Assembly: GCF_014873535.1 (NCBI RefSeq)
Contig: NZ_JADBEF010000001.1
Location: 62,001-126,000 of the forward strand
Reading direction: 5' to 3'
DNA from: Nonomuraea africana
Lineage (GTDB): Bacteria > Actinomycetota > Actinomycetes > Streptosporangiales > Streptosporangiaceae
Length of the DNA: 64,000 nucleotides
Below are positions 37,830-47,221 of the stretch, piece after piece (the first letter of the stretch is position 1; every line of letters begins with the position of its first letter). The notes beneath the pieces were generated by a model. The model was not told the origin of the DNA and ran no database searches. It worked only from the letters and a program-made list of their open reading frames with translations. A program made the translations under genes and the position numbers.

Positions 37830-38093
37830 TCAACGACGGGGCTGACGGAGCCGGCGGCTGTGCGGGCGGATCGCCGGCGGCAGGGTCGGGAGCGTGGCCA
37901 TCTTGGCGCGCAGGTACTCCTCCGCCAGCCGCCCCACGATCTCCTCGGTCGGTGTGCAACCCACGTGCCGAGCGCGATCGGCCGCCATCGCCACGGTGGT
38001 CGCCACCAGCCGGCTCTCGACGGCCGGATAGGCGGCGGACAGCCTCTCCACCAGGGCTCTGTAGTCCTTAGTCCTGCTCAGCATCGTGGCCAT
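37830..38093 (-). CDS. Small helical protein (three-helix-bundle-like)
   Basis: 87 aa from ATG 38093. It has helical heptads (YRALVERLSAAYPAVESRLV) and EEIVGRLAEEYLRAKMA, then a basic Pro/Arg tail. The pattern of two amphipathic helices with a conserved Pro-Ala-Val resembles the actinobacterial three-helix dimerisation proteins, but the match is weak. It converges on DUF2071, with the stop four bases after that gene's end. Confidence 0.6.
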   Translation of the reverse strand: MATMLSRTKDYRALVERLSAAYPAVESRLVATTVAMAADRARHVGCTPTEEIVGRLAEEYLRAKMATLPTLPPAIRPHSRRLRQPRR

Positions 38094-38204
38094 GAGTCAC
38101 CGACTTTCCCTCGAGCTGATGTCGTGCGCACCAGGGCACCGCAACAGGGGGCCGTGGACTCCTCGCCAGCCCGCGGTCCCTGGTCCGCTCTTTGACGATA
38201 AGGC

Positions 38205-38855
38205 TCAGATTTGTGACATAGGGGGAGTTTTGCTGTCTTTTCGGGTGGGCTGGACGAGGCTTTGACAGCCGCCGCCGGTGAGCGCGGCGGCCAGCCGGGC
38301 AGCGAGGTCGCGGGCGAAGGCGTCCGTGCCGGGGCCGCGCATCATGAACAACCAGGCGAAGACGGGGCCGACCAGCATGGCGTGCACCAGCTCCAGCGCG
38401 GGGAGCTCGTCCAGCTCACCGCGCAGGACCGCCCGTTCGAGCACCGCCGTGACGCAGTCGCGCTGCCGTGCCATGAAGGTCTGCTGGAACCTGACGGTGA
38501 GGTCGGGGTCCGCGGTGATGTCGGCGATCAGGCCGGGAACCGTGACCAGCGCGATCGGGTTGCCCATCGTGGCGCGGATGTCGCCGATCAGCGCGGCCAG
38601 GTCGGTGGTGAGGGCACCCGTGTCGGCGGGCGTCTCCAGCGCCATCGTGTGGACGGTGGCGGCGTACACCATCTCCTGCTTGGTGGCGTAGCGGCGGTAG
38701 ATCGCGGCCTTGCCGACCCCGGCCGTGGCGGCGACGGCGTCCATCGTGAGGCGGGCGTAACCGGTCTCGGCGAGCACCTCCCTGGTCGCGGCGAGGATGG
38801 ACGCGTCGACCCTGGTGTCCCTCGGCCGCCCCGAGCGCTGGCCTTCCGCGCTCAC
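38205..38855 (-). CDS. TetR family regulator (AcrR-like)
   Basis: 216 aa. The HTH is at about 17-62 (ILAATREVLAETGYARLTMD, VAATAGVGKAAIYRRYATK), followed by the TetR_C_11-like ligand domain (DIRATMGNPIALVTVPGLI). It starts four bases inside the amidohydrolase remnant and forms the last gene of a DUF6463-amidohydrolase-TetR operon. Operator candidates lie at 39786-39815 and 39849-39865. Confidence 0.87.
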   Translation of the reverse strand: MSAEGQRSGRPRDTRVDASILAATREVLAETGYARLTMDAVAATAGVGKAAIYRRYATKQEMVYAATVHTMALETPADTGALTTDLAALIGDIRATMGNPIALVTVPGLIADITADPDLTVRFQQTFMARQRDCVTAVLERAVLRGELDELPALELVHAMLVGPVFAWLFMMRGPGTDAFARDLAARLAAALTGGGCQSLVQPTRKDSKTPPMSQI

Positions 38856-39373
38856 GACGCGACCTGCCGTACCCCTCGACGCCAGATCGCGGCGATCGAC
38901 CGGGTGTCGGTGATGTCGGCGGTGGGGTCGCCCGCGACGAACGCCTCGGCGTCCTGGGGTCCCCGCACCGCGGGGTACTCACCGAAGACTTCGCGCATGA
39001 ACTGGGCGGGGTGGCCGCCCTCCGCGTTCGCGCCCACCCCGGCGGTCCGCACGTCGGCGACGTCGTCGCGCTCGGCCGCCTGCGCGCGCAGCGGGGCGAA
39101 GTGGCGGGGGACGGAGAACATGTCCAGCTCGGTGGTGATCCCGAACCGCAGCGCCTGGGCCAGGCTGCCGGGGTGGGCGTGCGCGTGGGCGTCGATCAAC
39201 CCGGGGAGCAGGGTGTGCCCGGCCCCGTCGACCAGGACGTCCCACGTTCCCTCGGGCTCGCCGTCGCTCGCGGTGACGCGGTCGATGAGGTGGTCCCTGA
39301 TGACGACGTCGGCCCGCGGGGTGACCCCGTCTCCGTCGAAGAGGCGGACGCCGTGGATGAGGGTGGTGGTCAT
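38852..39373 (-). pseudogene. Amidohydrolase with the central domain deleted
   Basis: 173 aa against about 400 for the family. Residues 1-147 are the N-terminal part: MTTTLIHGVRLFDGDG, then LLPGLIDAHAHAHPGS with metal-binding His63 and His65, ending DAEAFVA. Directly afterwards comes the C-terminal end of such enzymes (GDPTADITDTRSIAAIWRRG). The middle with the other metal ligands is gone, in frame. Overlaps with both neighbours are kept, so it is still translated in the operon. It cannot be an ordinary hydrolase. Confidence 0.75.
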
Positions 39374-39771
39374 GCCTGCCTCCTGGCGGCGACGAGGAGC
39401 ATCACGGCCGGCACCCAGAGCAGGATGGCCGGCGACGGCTCGAAGAGGAGCGCAAGGATCGTGCCCCATGCGCCGAGCGTCCATGCCAGGAACGCGGGCG
39501 GAGTGACGTCCCTGCGGCCGAGCCAGCCGATCAGAAGACCGAGCAGGAGCAGCGGCAGGCCGAAGGAGCCGATCGTCAGCCAGAAGGCGCCGACGTCGGG
39601 AGGGAGCTCGTTCAGGCCGTTGGCGGGGAACCAGAGGCGGCCCGTGAACCAGGCGGGCAGGTACTGGAGGTTGAAGGCGAGGGTGAGAACCAGGTGCAGG
39701 GCGCCGAGGAAGGCGGTGATCCGGCCGGCGAGTACGACGTCGCGCCGCCTGGGCAGGACGTTCGTGGTCAT
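39370..39771 (-). CDS. DUF6463-like four-helix membrane protein (second copy)
   Basis: 133 aa with four membrane helices (ITAFLGALHLVLTLAFNLQYL, FWLTIGSFGLPLLLLGLLIG, AFLAWTLGAWGTILALLF, ILLWVPAVMLLVAA). It is similar in length and helix plan to 20758-21204, and likewise in one operon with a TetR gene. First gene of the operon, overlapping the amidohydrolase by four bases. The function is unknown. Confidence 0.65.
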   Translation of the reverse strand: MTTNVLPRRRDVVLAGRITAFLGALHLVLTLAFNLQYLPAWFTGRLWFPANGLNELPPDVGAFWLTIGSFGLPLLLLGLLIGWLGRRDVTPPAFLAWTLGAWGTILALLFEPSPAILLWVPAVMLLVAARRQA

Positions 39772-39773
39772 GA

Positions 39774-40055
<282 letters not shown>

Positions 40056-40126
40056 GGCATACCCCACCGGAGACGTGGGTGGCAGCTGGATTACCGGAGC
40101 GCGTGATCTCTTGAAGACTCGGCTCC

Positions 40127-41146
40127 ATGACGATTGATCAGACCGTCCGGCCCGCGACAGGGAGCGACTACGCCCGGCTACTCCAGCGCGTGACGGCGGC
40201 GGGGCTGCTGCGGCGGCGGCCCGGCTACTACGCCGCCAGAATGGGGGTGATCGGCGGCCTGTACGCCGCGGGGCTGGCCGCCTTCTTCACGCTGGGGGAC
40301 TCCTGGTGGCAGCTGCTCGTGGCGGTGTTCTTCGCGATCATGTTCGCCCAGGTGGCCCTGGTCGGGCACGACGTCGCCCACCGCCAGATCTTCCGCACCG
40401 CACGACCGAGCAGGATCGCCGGATGGATCGCCGGCAACCTCCTCGTGGGCATGGGCTACGGCTGGTGGATGGACAAGCACACCCGCCACCACGCCAATCC
40501 CAACCACGAGGAGCTGGATCCCGACGTCTCCCCTGACATCCTCCTCTGGTCCACGGATCAGGCGCGGGCCAGCCGCGGCCTGCCCAGGTTCATCGGCCGC
40601 CGTCAGGCCTTCCTCTTCTATCCGCTGCTCCTGCTGGAGGGCCTGAACCTGCACGCGTCCGGGTTCCGCGCGCTGCTCGACCCGAAGACGAAGCACCGCG
40701 CCATGGAGGGGACGCTGCTCGGCCTGCACGTCGTCGGCTACCTCGCCGCGCTGTTCCTGGTGCTCTCGCCGGGCAAGGCGCTCGTCTTCCTCGCCGTCCA
40801 CCAGGGGCTCTGGGGCGTCTACATGGGATCGGTGTTCGCCCCGGGACACAAGGGCATGCCCACGCTGAAGCCCGGCGAGAAGCTCGACTACCTGCGCCGC
40901 CAGGTGCTCACCACCAGAGGGGTGCGCGGGAACCGGTTCGTCGACGTCGCGATGGGCGGGCTGAACTACCAGATCGAGCACCACCTGTTCCCGAACATGC
41001 CCACACCCCATCTACGCCACGCGCAGGCCATCGTGCGCGAGCACTGCGCCGAGATCGACGTGCCGTACTACGAGACGGGACTGATCGAGTCGTACCGGCA
41101 GCTGCTCCGGCACCTGCACGCTGTGGGTGCGCCGCTTCGCGCGTGA
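40127..41146 (+). CDS. Membrane fatty-acid desaturase
   Basis: 339 aa. The three histidine boxes of acyl-lipid/acyl-CoA desaturases are intact: GHDVAH near residue 84, HTRHHANPN near 120 and NYQIEHHLFP near 283. Hydrophobic helix pairs lie between them. The di-iron enzyme introduces a double bond into a fatty acyl chain in the membrane, with ferredoxin or a flavin reductase as donor (not encoded here). Monocistronic. Confidence 0.9.
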   Translation: MTIDQTVRPATGSDYARLLQRVTAAGLLRRRPGYYAARMGVIGGLYAAGLAAFFTLGDSWWQLLVAVFFAIMFAQVALVGHDVAHRQIFRTARPSRIAGWIAGNLLVGMGYGWWMDKHTRHHANPNHEELDPDVSPDILLWSTDQARASRGLPRFIGRRQAFLFYPLLLLEGLNLHASGFRALLDPKTKHRAMEGTLLGLHVVGYLAALFLVLSPGKALVFLAVHQGLWGVYMGSVFAPGHKGMPTLKPGEKLDYLRRQVLTTRGVRGNRFVDVAMGGLNYQIEHHLFPNMPTPHLRHAQAIVREHCAEIDVPYYETGLIESYRQLLRHLHAVGAPLRA

Positions 41147-41175
41147 CCGCGACGGCGCACCCCGCGCCCGACCGG

Positions 41176-42318
41176 CTAGCTCACCTTCTCGAACGGCGTC
41201 GGCGCCTGGCCCGTCCAGCGGTGCAGCTGGGCGTGGCTGGTCTGCTTGGTCACGCCGTTCTCGGTCACCTGGCCCGCCTTCGACACGTAGAACCGCCCGT
41301 CGCCCAGCGAGATCAGGCCGTACTCGGCGCCGAACTCCCAGCCGCGCACACCCGAGGCGGCGTGCTCGATGCCGCCGGGCGCCAGCGAGAGAAGCTGTCC
41401 CTCCTCCGGCTCCGGCTGGTCCACGATGGCGGCCTGCCGGGCGGGGACGCTCCCGTCGATCATGTAGAAGGAGTGGTTGGGGAACTGCGGCTTGGCGCCC
41501 CTGTACACCCCCATCATCCAGTTGCCGGTGTGGCTGTCGTACTCCAGGTTCTGCACGCCGTACCTGGTGTTGCCGGTGTAGACGAAGTACTTCCCGTCGA
41601 CGGCCTCGGGGCCGCTGGTGTGCGGGGCGCTCTCGGTGAGCGGCCTCTCGTACTTCTTCCACTGCTCGATGTCGTACTGCAGGAGCACCTGGTGGTCGTT
41701 GTCCTGGCGGGAGACGTTGAAGTAGACGCCGTAGGCCACGGTCAGCTTCTGCTTGCCGTTCTTCTTGCCGAACTCGGGGCCGAACGAGACGCCGTCGATG
41801 CCGCTGCAGCCGTACCGGTGGTCGGGGGTGTTGGCCACGTTGCCGTCGAACCTGCCGTCGCCGTTCATGTCCGCCACGTAGTCGTCCACCACCTCCTTCA
41901 GGTACACCGTCTTCACCACGTCGCTGGACTGCGCGTCCATCCCCATGCTGGTGATCCGGTCGACGTCGAAGACGGCGATGTAGAACGACTCCTGAGCCTT
42001 GTACTCCAGGGAGCCGTACACCCGGCCGTCCTTGGCGTTGAAGTCGAGGTCGCCGAGATGCCCGGTGAACCCGGTCACCGATCCCACGGGATTGCCCTGG
42101 AGATCGGTCTTGACCAGGAGGTTGGTGAAGGAGAAGTACATGAAGCCCTTGCGCTCGTCGAGCGCGATGCCCTGGACGTGCCCGGCGCTCCACGCCCCGC
42201 CGTAGACCTCCTTCGGCAGCTCCACCGGTCTCCCCCGATCCGCCGACGCGGGGGAGGAGAACGCTCCCATCGAGAACGTGGCCGCCACCGCGAGGAACAA
42301 CAGCTTGCGCATGCTCAT
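41176..42318 (-). CDS. Secreted protein of unknown function with Ca-binding loop
   Basis: 380 aa. The signal peptide is at 1-26 (RKLLFLAVAATFSMGAFSSPASA). The rest has repeated beta-rich segments (HVQGIALDERKGFMYFSFTN, GHLGDLDFNAKDGRVYGSLE, GVQNLEYDSHTGNWMMGVYR) suggestive of a beta-propeller. There is one EF-hand/dockerin-like loop, DMNGDGRFDGN near residue 148. The exact family is not recognised. It is extracellular; binding or hydrolysis of a polymer is a guess. Confidence 0.7.
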   Translation of the reverse strand: MSMRKLLFLAVAATFSMGAFSSPASADRGRPVELPKEVYGGAWSAGHVQGIALDERKGFMYFSFTNLLVKTDLQGNPVGSVTGFTGHLGDLDFNAKDGRVYGSLEYKAQESFYIAVFDVDRITSMGMDAQSSDVVKTVYLKEVVDDYVADMNGDGRFDGNVANTPDHRYGCSGIDGVSFGPEFGKKNGKQKLTVAYGVYFNVSRQDNDHQVLLQYDIEQWKKYERPLTESAPHTSGPEAVDGKYFVYTGNTRYGVQNLEYDSHTGNWMMGVYRGAKPQFPNHSFYMIDGSVPARQAAIVDQPEPEEGQLLSLAPGGIEHAASGVRGWEFGAEYGLISLGDGRFYVSKAGQVTENGVTKQTSHAQLHRWTGQAPTPFEKVS

Positions 42319-42424
42319 ACCCGTCTTCCGCTAACGATCAAACCGAAACTAGACGCTATAGCGACCGAATAGCGGCGGTTCCCACAAATTTCTGAACAAG
42401 TAGTGAAGTGCGCGAGATATGTGC

Positions 42425-42460
42425 ATGACCGGACCGCCGGCGACCGGCGGTCCGGGTCAG
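42425..42460 (-). terminator. Strong hairpin terminator after the isochorismatase gene
   Basis: Perfect 12-base arms CCGGACCGCCGG (42429-42440) and CCGGCGGTCCGG (42444-42455) have a three-base loop and are extended outward by TGA/TCA. The stem lies 17 bases downstream of the stop at 42477. Confidence 0.65.
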
Positions 42461-42476
42461 CGTCGGCCGGCCAGGG

Positions 42477-43097
42477 TCACCGGCTGTGGGCGGCGGCTAG
42501 CTGCCCGACCAGGGTGGCGAACGGCATGTCGAGATCGGCGTACACGTCTCCCGCGAGGGGGTGGGCGTTGTCGGCGAGGATCTCGACGGCGAGCGTGGCG
42601 TAGTCGCTCACGATGACACCCGCCTGCTGCAGCCGGAGCAGCCCGGTCTCCCGCTTGGTCGCGGAGAAGGTGCCGGAGGCGTCCACGGCGACGTAGGCGC
42701 TGTAGCCCGCCGCGGTGGCGGAGATCGCCGGGAACGCCGCGCAGACCTCGAGCGAGACCCCGGCAATGATGATCTTGTCGCGGCCGGTGGCCTCGACGGC
42801 GTTCCTGACACGGTCGTCGTGCCAGGCGTTCACCGTGCTGCGGTCGATCACCTCGAGCTTCTCCGGCAGGACGGCCCGCAGCTCGGGAATGAGCGGCCCC
42901 CACATGCTGTCCGCCGCGGTGGTCGTGACCACGATGGGCAGGCTCAGGCGCGATGCCGCCTTGGCCAGGCTGGTGACGTTGTGCTTGAGCTCGCTCACCG
43001 TGATGTCACGCACGCCGGTGAACAGGCCGATCTGGTGATCGACCAGCAGGAGGGCGGCGTTGTCGGCGGTGAGGGCGTCGTGGAATCGGTTCTGCAT
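42477..43097 (-). CDS. Isochorismatase-family hydrolase (YcaC-like)
   Basis: 206 aa. The cysteine-hydrolase fold has Asp20 in ALLLVDHQIGLF and the nucleophile Cys119 in IAGVSLEVCAAFPA, with the non-proline cis-peptide Gly-Val-Ser before it. YcaC-like members form oligomeric rings and hydrolyse an unknown amide or ester. It lies downstream of the MFS exporter gene (18-base gap), so the two are co-transcribed. Confidence 0.85.
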   Translation of the reverse strand: MQNRFHDALTADNAALLLVDHQIGLFTGVRDITVSELKHNVTSLAKAASRLSLPIVVTTTAADSMWGPLIPELRAVLPEKLEVIDRSTVNAWHDDRVRNAVEATGRDKIIIAGVSLEVCAAFPAISATAAGYSAYVAVDASGTFSATKRETGLLRLQQAGVIVSDYATLAVEILADNAHPLAGDVYADLDMPFATLVGQLAAAHSR

Positions 43098-43115
43098 TTC
43101 TCTTCTTCCTGTTCG

Positions 43116-44333
43116 CTAGATCGATGACGTTCGAGAGTGGTCTGTCGAGGTGCGCCGGCGCACCGGGCCGCCGATGAGCAGCGCGCCCAGGGCCGAGGCG
43201 GCGCCGATGAGGCCGATGCCGCTCCACAGCGTCTCCGGCCCGAGGGGAAGCAGCGCCGTGCCGATCACCGGCGCGAGGACCGCGCCGGCCGACCAGCTCA
43301 TCCCGGAGACGCCGGCGTAGGTGCCCTGGAGTTCAGGGGAGGCCAGGGCCGCCACGATGGTGGGCAGGGTGCCCGCGATGACGATCTCTCCCGCGGTCCA
43401 GACCGCCACCGTGAGCGCGAGGCCGCGCGCGTCGTGCACGAACGCGGTGAGCCCGAAACCGGCCGCCACGACCGCCGTTCCGGCGGCGAGCACGCGGTTG
43501 GGGTCCCGCCGGGCCATCCATGCCCCGGTCAGCGGCTGGACGGCGATGATCAGGACGCCGTTGAGCGCCATGGCCAGGCCGAAGCGCGTACGGTCGACGC
43601 CCTGCTCGGCCATGGCCAGCGGGAGCGTGGTGAACGCCTGGGCGTACAGCGCGCCGTACCCCGCGGTGACGGCGCAGACCGCGAGCATCAGCCGGTCTCG
43701 CAGCACCGCCCGCAGCCTCACCCCGCCGAGCGCCGCCTCGGCCGGGCGCGACTCGGGCACGGCGCGCCACACCACGGCGGCGAAGGCCACCGCGACGGCC
43801 GCGTTCACGCCGAACATCCCATGGGCGCCGTGATCGGCGAACCAGCCGCCGGCCACCATCGCGACCGAGTAACCGAGGTTCATCCCCCAGAAGAGCAGCC
43901 CGTACGCCCTCGGGCGCAGCGCGGGCGGGACGAGGTCGGCGACCATCGCCTGCGAGGCCGGCCGGTACGACTCGATGGTGAGCCCGAGCAGGAACGCGGT
44001 CGCCGCCACGGCGAGGAACCCGCTCGCGGCGCCGAGGACGACCATCGCGGCGGAGGTGGCGAGCATGCCGCCGGTGAGGGTCAGCCGGCGGCCGAGCCGG
44101 TCGGTCAGCCATCCGGCGAGCAGGTGCGAGAGCAGCGACCCGACGCCGAAGGCCGTCATGACGGCGCCGGTCTGCCCGAGGGTGAAGCCCTGGACCTGGA
44201 CCAGGTACACCGACAGGAACGGCTGCACGATCGCGCCGGTGCGGTTGATGACGGTGCCGAGCCAGAGCATCCAGAACGGACGCGGCAACGCCGGCGGGGA
44301 CGCCCGCGAGGTGAGGACTGCCATGCGGAACAT
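43116..44333 (-). CDS. MFS transporter (drug-efflux-like)
   Basis: 405 aa, or 402 from the in-frame ATG 44324. Twelve helices are predicted. The MFS loop 2-3 motif is GWLTDRLGRRLTLTGG near residue 75, and there is a repeat-like motif in the second half. It belongs to the DHA1/YdeR type. It is divergent from an ArsR-type regulator 39 bases away, which probably represses it, and shares the transcript with the isochorismatase-like hydrolase. The substrate is unknown. Confidence 0.85.
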   Translation of the reverse strand: MFRMAVLTSRASPPALPRPFWMLWLGTVINRTGAIVQPFLSVYLVQVQGFTLGQTGAVMTAFGVGSLLSHLLAGWLTDRLGRRLTLTGGMLATSAAMVVLGAASGFLAVAATAFLLGLTIESYRPASQAMVADLVPPALRPRAYGLLFWGMNLGYSVAMVAGGWFADHGAHGMFGVNAAVAVAFAAVVWRAVPESRPAEAALGGVRLRAVLRDRLMLAVCAVTAGYGALYAQAFTTLPLAMAEQGVDRTRFGLAMALNGVLIIAVQPLTGAWMARRDPNRVLAAGTAVVAAGFGLTAFVHDARGLALTVAVWTAGEIVIAGTLPTIVAALASPELQGTYAGVSGMSWSAGAVLAPVIGTALLPLGPETLWSGIGLIGAASALGALLIGGPVRRRTSTDHSRTSSI

Positions 44334-44372
44334 GGTTGACCAGCGGTCGCCCGACCCCTAAATGTTTAATCT

Positions 44373-45350
44373 GTGGCTGAATCCTCGTTTGCCGAGTTCG
44401 ACTTCACCTCCGCTGATCTGGCCCGGCTGAGGTTCGCCTTCTCCCCGGTGTCCGAGGCGGTCGCGAGCCTGCGGCTGCTGCAGGACACCGGACGGCACGC
44501 GCTGCACCTGCCGTGGATCAGGGCCGTCCGCCCCCGGCTCGCCGAGCTGGACCTGCGGCTGCTGTGCGCGCTGGTCCCACTCGGCCCGTACTTCGTCGAC
44601 TTCCTGACGCCACCGCCGACCAGCCCCTTGCCGGACATCACCGCCGAGCTGGAGCTCGTCGCCAGGGCCGACCTGGACGAGGCCGTCTCCGAGGCGGCCA
44701 GGGTTCCGGCCGCCGACACCCCGGTCATCAGGGACTTCCTCGCCGACCCCGCCGCCGGCGTCGCCCGCGCGGCCGCCGAGCTGCGCCTGTACTGGGACGT
44801 GGCGATGGACCGGTTCTGGCCGCAGATCCGAGGGCTGTTCGAGGCGGAGGTGCTGCGTCGCTCCCGGCAGCTGGCCCGCGACGGCGCCGGCGCGATGTTC
44901 AACGACCTGCACCCGAACATCACCTGGACCGAAGGGCGCCTGCGCGTGCGGACCCGCGCCTGGCGGCGCAGCGGGCCGCTCGGCGGCGACGGCCTGATCC
45001 TGATCCCGAGCGTCTTCCACTGGCCGGACACGACCGTGATGGCGGAGCCGTACCAGCCGAACCTGGTCTACCCGGTGCCCGGCGTCGGCACGGTGTGGTC
45101 GCAGGGGGTGGTCCCCACCACCGACGCGCTCGACTCCCTCATCGGCCGGACCCGCGCCCGCATCCTCGTCACTCTCAGCGACGCGGCCACGACGACCATC
45201 CTCGCGCGGCGGCTGTCCATGGCGCCCGGCGCGATCAGCCAGCACCTGAAGGTGCTGCGCGAGAGCGGTCTGGTCACCCAGCGCCGCAGCGGTCGCGAGG
45301 TGTTCTACGAGCGCTCCCAGCTGGGCGACACGCTCTGCTCGGCCTCGTGA
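44373..45350 (+). CDS. DUF5937 plus ArsR-type HTH regulator
   Basis: 325 aa from GTG 44373. The N-terminal 230 residues correspond to DUF5937 (FTSADLARLRFAFSPVSEAV, PHVFHWPDT-like region PSVFHWPDTTVM). The last 80 are a winged HTH of the ArsR family (RILVTLSDAATTTILARRL, SMAPGAISQHLKVLRESGLV). No metal-binding Cys cluster is seen, so it is probably a ligand sensor rather than a metal sensor. It controls the divergent MFS gene by inference. Confidence 0.85.
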   Translation: MAESSFAEFDFTSADLARLRFAFSPVSEAVASLRLLQDTGRHALHLPWIRAVRPRLAELDLRLLCALVPLGPYFVDFLTPPPTSPLPDITAELELVARADLDEAVSEAARVPAADTPVIRDFLADPAAGVARAAAELRLYWDVAMDRFWPQIRGLFEAEVLRRSRQLARDGAGAMFNDLHPNITWTEGRLRVRTRAWRRSGPLGGDGLILIPSVFHWPDTTVMAEPYQPNLVYPVPGVGTVWSQGVVPTTDALDSLIGRTRARILVTLSDAATTTILARRLSMAPGAISQHLKVLRESGLVTQRRSGREVFYERSQLGDTLCSAS

Positions 45351-45368
45351 GGCACCGGCCCGGCCGCC

Positions 45369-47123
45369 CTACCAGATGACGAACTGGCTCTCCGCGCCGC
45401 CGCCGTACGCGCTCGTGCCTGTGCGCCGCCACCGCTGGCGTACGTCGAGCTTGGCCCCGGTACGCGGGGCCGTGGCGGTGAACGGGCCGCACGTGACGAC
45501 CTCGCCCTCGCTCGAAGGGGAGACGCCCGAGCAGATGAAGGGCTGGGAGACGTTCGTCTCGGCGTCGGTGTTGTACAGCTGCACGTGGATGTCCGAAGAG
45601 ACGGAGACCGATCCCCTGATCCGCCCCATGAGGCGGAACTCATCGCCCACCACGGCTATGCAGGGCGACATCTCGGTGCCCGTACCGGCGCCGGTGGAGA
45701 TCCAGGAACGGCATCTCCAGTTCGGCTCCGAGTCTTGGCGCTCGGGCTCGGGCGGCTGGCCCTCGTCCGTCAGATCGGTCGGCGCGGGCGTCGACCGCTG
45801 GGGCCGGGGAGTCCGGGGGCGCTCCGGCGAGGGCTCGGCGGTACTCGGCCGTCCGGACGGTTCGGAGACGGCCGCCTTCGGCGTACGAATCTTCGGCGGC
45901 CGCGCCTTCGGGGACGTCGCGGGCGTGCTCTTCGCCGCACGGGGCGAGGTGGTGTCAGCGGCGGGCGTCGTGGCGCCGGTCTGCCGCTGGATCGACTCGG
46001 CCGACGCGACGGCCAGACTCGGCGCGGCCCCGGCGTCCGGCGCCCGCCACGGCGCCACGACGGCCACCGCCGCCGCGCTGGCCACCAGGGCCACGGCCGT
46101 CGTCGCGATGACGGCCAGCCGCTGCCCTGACCGCCCGCGCCGGACCGAGGCCACGGTGCCCTCACCGGTCGGGGCCACGGTGCCCTCGCCGGTCGGGGCG
46201 GTCCGGATGGGCTCGGGGGCGGGGCCGTCCATCGCGGGCAGGGGCTCTGAGGTGACGGACGGCGCGTCGCCCCTGGTGACGCGAGGCAGCGGGGGCAGTC
46301 CCGCCAGCGAGGGCGCCGCCTCGCGCAGCGCCGTCGCCACCTGCCCGGCGCTCGGACGCTGGGCCGGGACCTTCTCGGCGCAGGCGGTGATGATCGGCCA
46401 CAGGGTCTCCGGCATCCCGGGCAGCCTCCGGGGCATGGCCGTCGCGTGCTGCCTGAGCAGGGCCATGGGATGGTCGCCGACGAACGGCGGGCGCCCGGCG
46501 AGCAGCTCGTACAGGATCAGGCCGAGGGCGTAGACGTCGACCGCAGGGGTGGCGGCGCTGCCGTCGGCCACCTCGGGGGAGAGGTACGCGGGCGTGCCGA
46601 TGATCGAGGTGGTGTGCGTGAGCCCGGGGCCGTGGACGATGCGGGCCACGCCGAAGTCCGTCAGCCGTACCTGTCCGGTGTTCTCCTCGATCAGGACGTT
46701 GCCCGGCTTGATGTCGCGGTGCACGACGCCCATGGCGTGCGCGGCCGCCAGCGCGTCGGCGACCTGCGCCATCAGCCGCGCCGCGTCCGCGGGAGGCAGC
46801 GTGCCCCGCCGCTGCAGCAGGGCGCGGAGATCGCCGCCGTCGACGAAGTCCATCACGAGGGCGAGGCGCTCTCCCTCGATGACGAAGTCGCGCACGGTGG
46901 CGATGTTGGGATGCCGCAGGCTGCGCATCACGTTGCGTTCCTGCACGAACCGCAGGACCAGGTCCTGGTCGCCGGCGAGGCCGTCGCGCAGCAGCTTGAC
47001 CGCCACGATCTCCGAGGTGTCCCGCCGGCGCGCCCGCCAGACGGTGCCCATCGCGCCGGCGCCGATCTCGTTCAGCAGCACGTACCGGCTACCGAGCGAC
47101 GCCTCGGACCCGCCCACAGCCAT
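45369..47123 (-). CDS. Transmembrane Ser/Thr protein kinase
   Basis: 584 aa from ATG 47123. The kinase domain is about residues 14-275: GAGAMGTVWRA, Lys43 (VAVKLL), HRDIKPGN with Asp137, TDFGVA with Asp156, and the activation segment ending GTPAYLSPE. A membrane helix is predicted near 345-368. Outside are a Pro/Thr/Lys-rich linker and a beta-domain with paired Cys residues. An eight-residue duplication (APTGEGTV twice) precedes the helix, from a 24-bp tandem repeat at 46151-46198. An eight-base-arm dyad lies upstream. Confidence 0.9.
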   Translation of the reverse strand: MAVGGSEASLGSRYVLLNEIGAGAMGTVWRARRRDTSEIVAVKLLRDGLAGDQDLVLRFVQERNVMRSLRHPNIATVRDFVIEGERLALVMDFVDGGDLRALLQRRGTLPPADAARLMAQVADALAAAHAMGVVHRDIKPGNVLIEENTGQVRLTDFGVARIVHGPGLTHTTSIIGTPAYLSPEVADGSAATPAVDVYALGLILYELLAGRPPFVGDHPMALLRQHATAMPRRLPGMPETLWPIITACAEKVPAQRPSAGQVATALREAAPSLAGLPPLPRVTRGDAPSVTSEPLPAMDGPAPEPIRTAPTGEGTVAPTGEGTVASVRRGRSGQRLAVIATTAVALVASAAAVAVVAPWRAPDAGAAPSLAVASAESIQRQTGATTPAADTTSPRAAKSTPATSPKARPPKIRTPKAAVSEPSGRPSTAEPSPERPRTPRPQRSTPAPTDLTDEGQPPEPERQDSEPNWRCRSWISTGAGTGTEMSPCIAVVGDEFRLMGRIRGSVSVSSDIHVQLYNTDAETNVSQPFICSGVSPSSEGEVVTCGPFTATAPRTGAKLDVRQRWRRTGTSAYGGGAESQFVIW

Positions 47124-47160
47124 CGTCAGCCTTCCCCCTCCGCCGAACAGACGGAGATCA

Positions 47161-47187
47161 CAATAGTCAGGAAGATCCGGACTATTG
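47161..47187. promoter_or_regulatory. Dyad CAATAGTC-N11-GACTATTG upstream of the kinase
   Basis: Perfect eight-base arms at 47161-47168 and 47180-47187 lie 38 bases before the kinase ATG (47123), in the only AT-rich patch of the gap. This is an operator or promoter-associated element. Confidence 0.5.
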
Positions 47188-47221
47188 GTATCGGGAGCCG
47201 CGCCGGTCCCCCAGGCATCGC

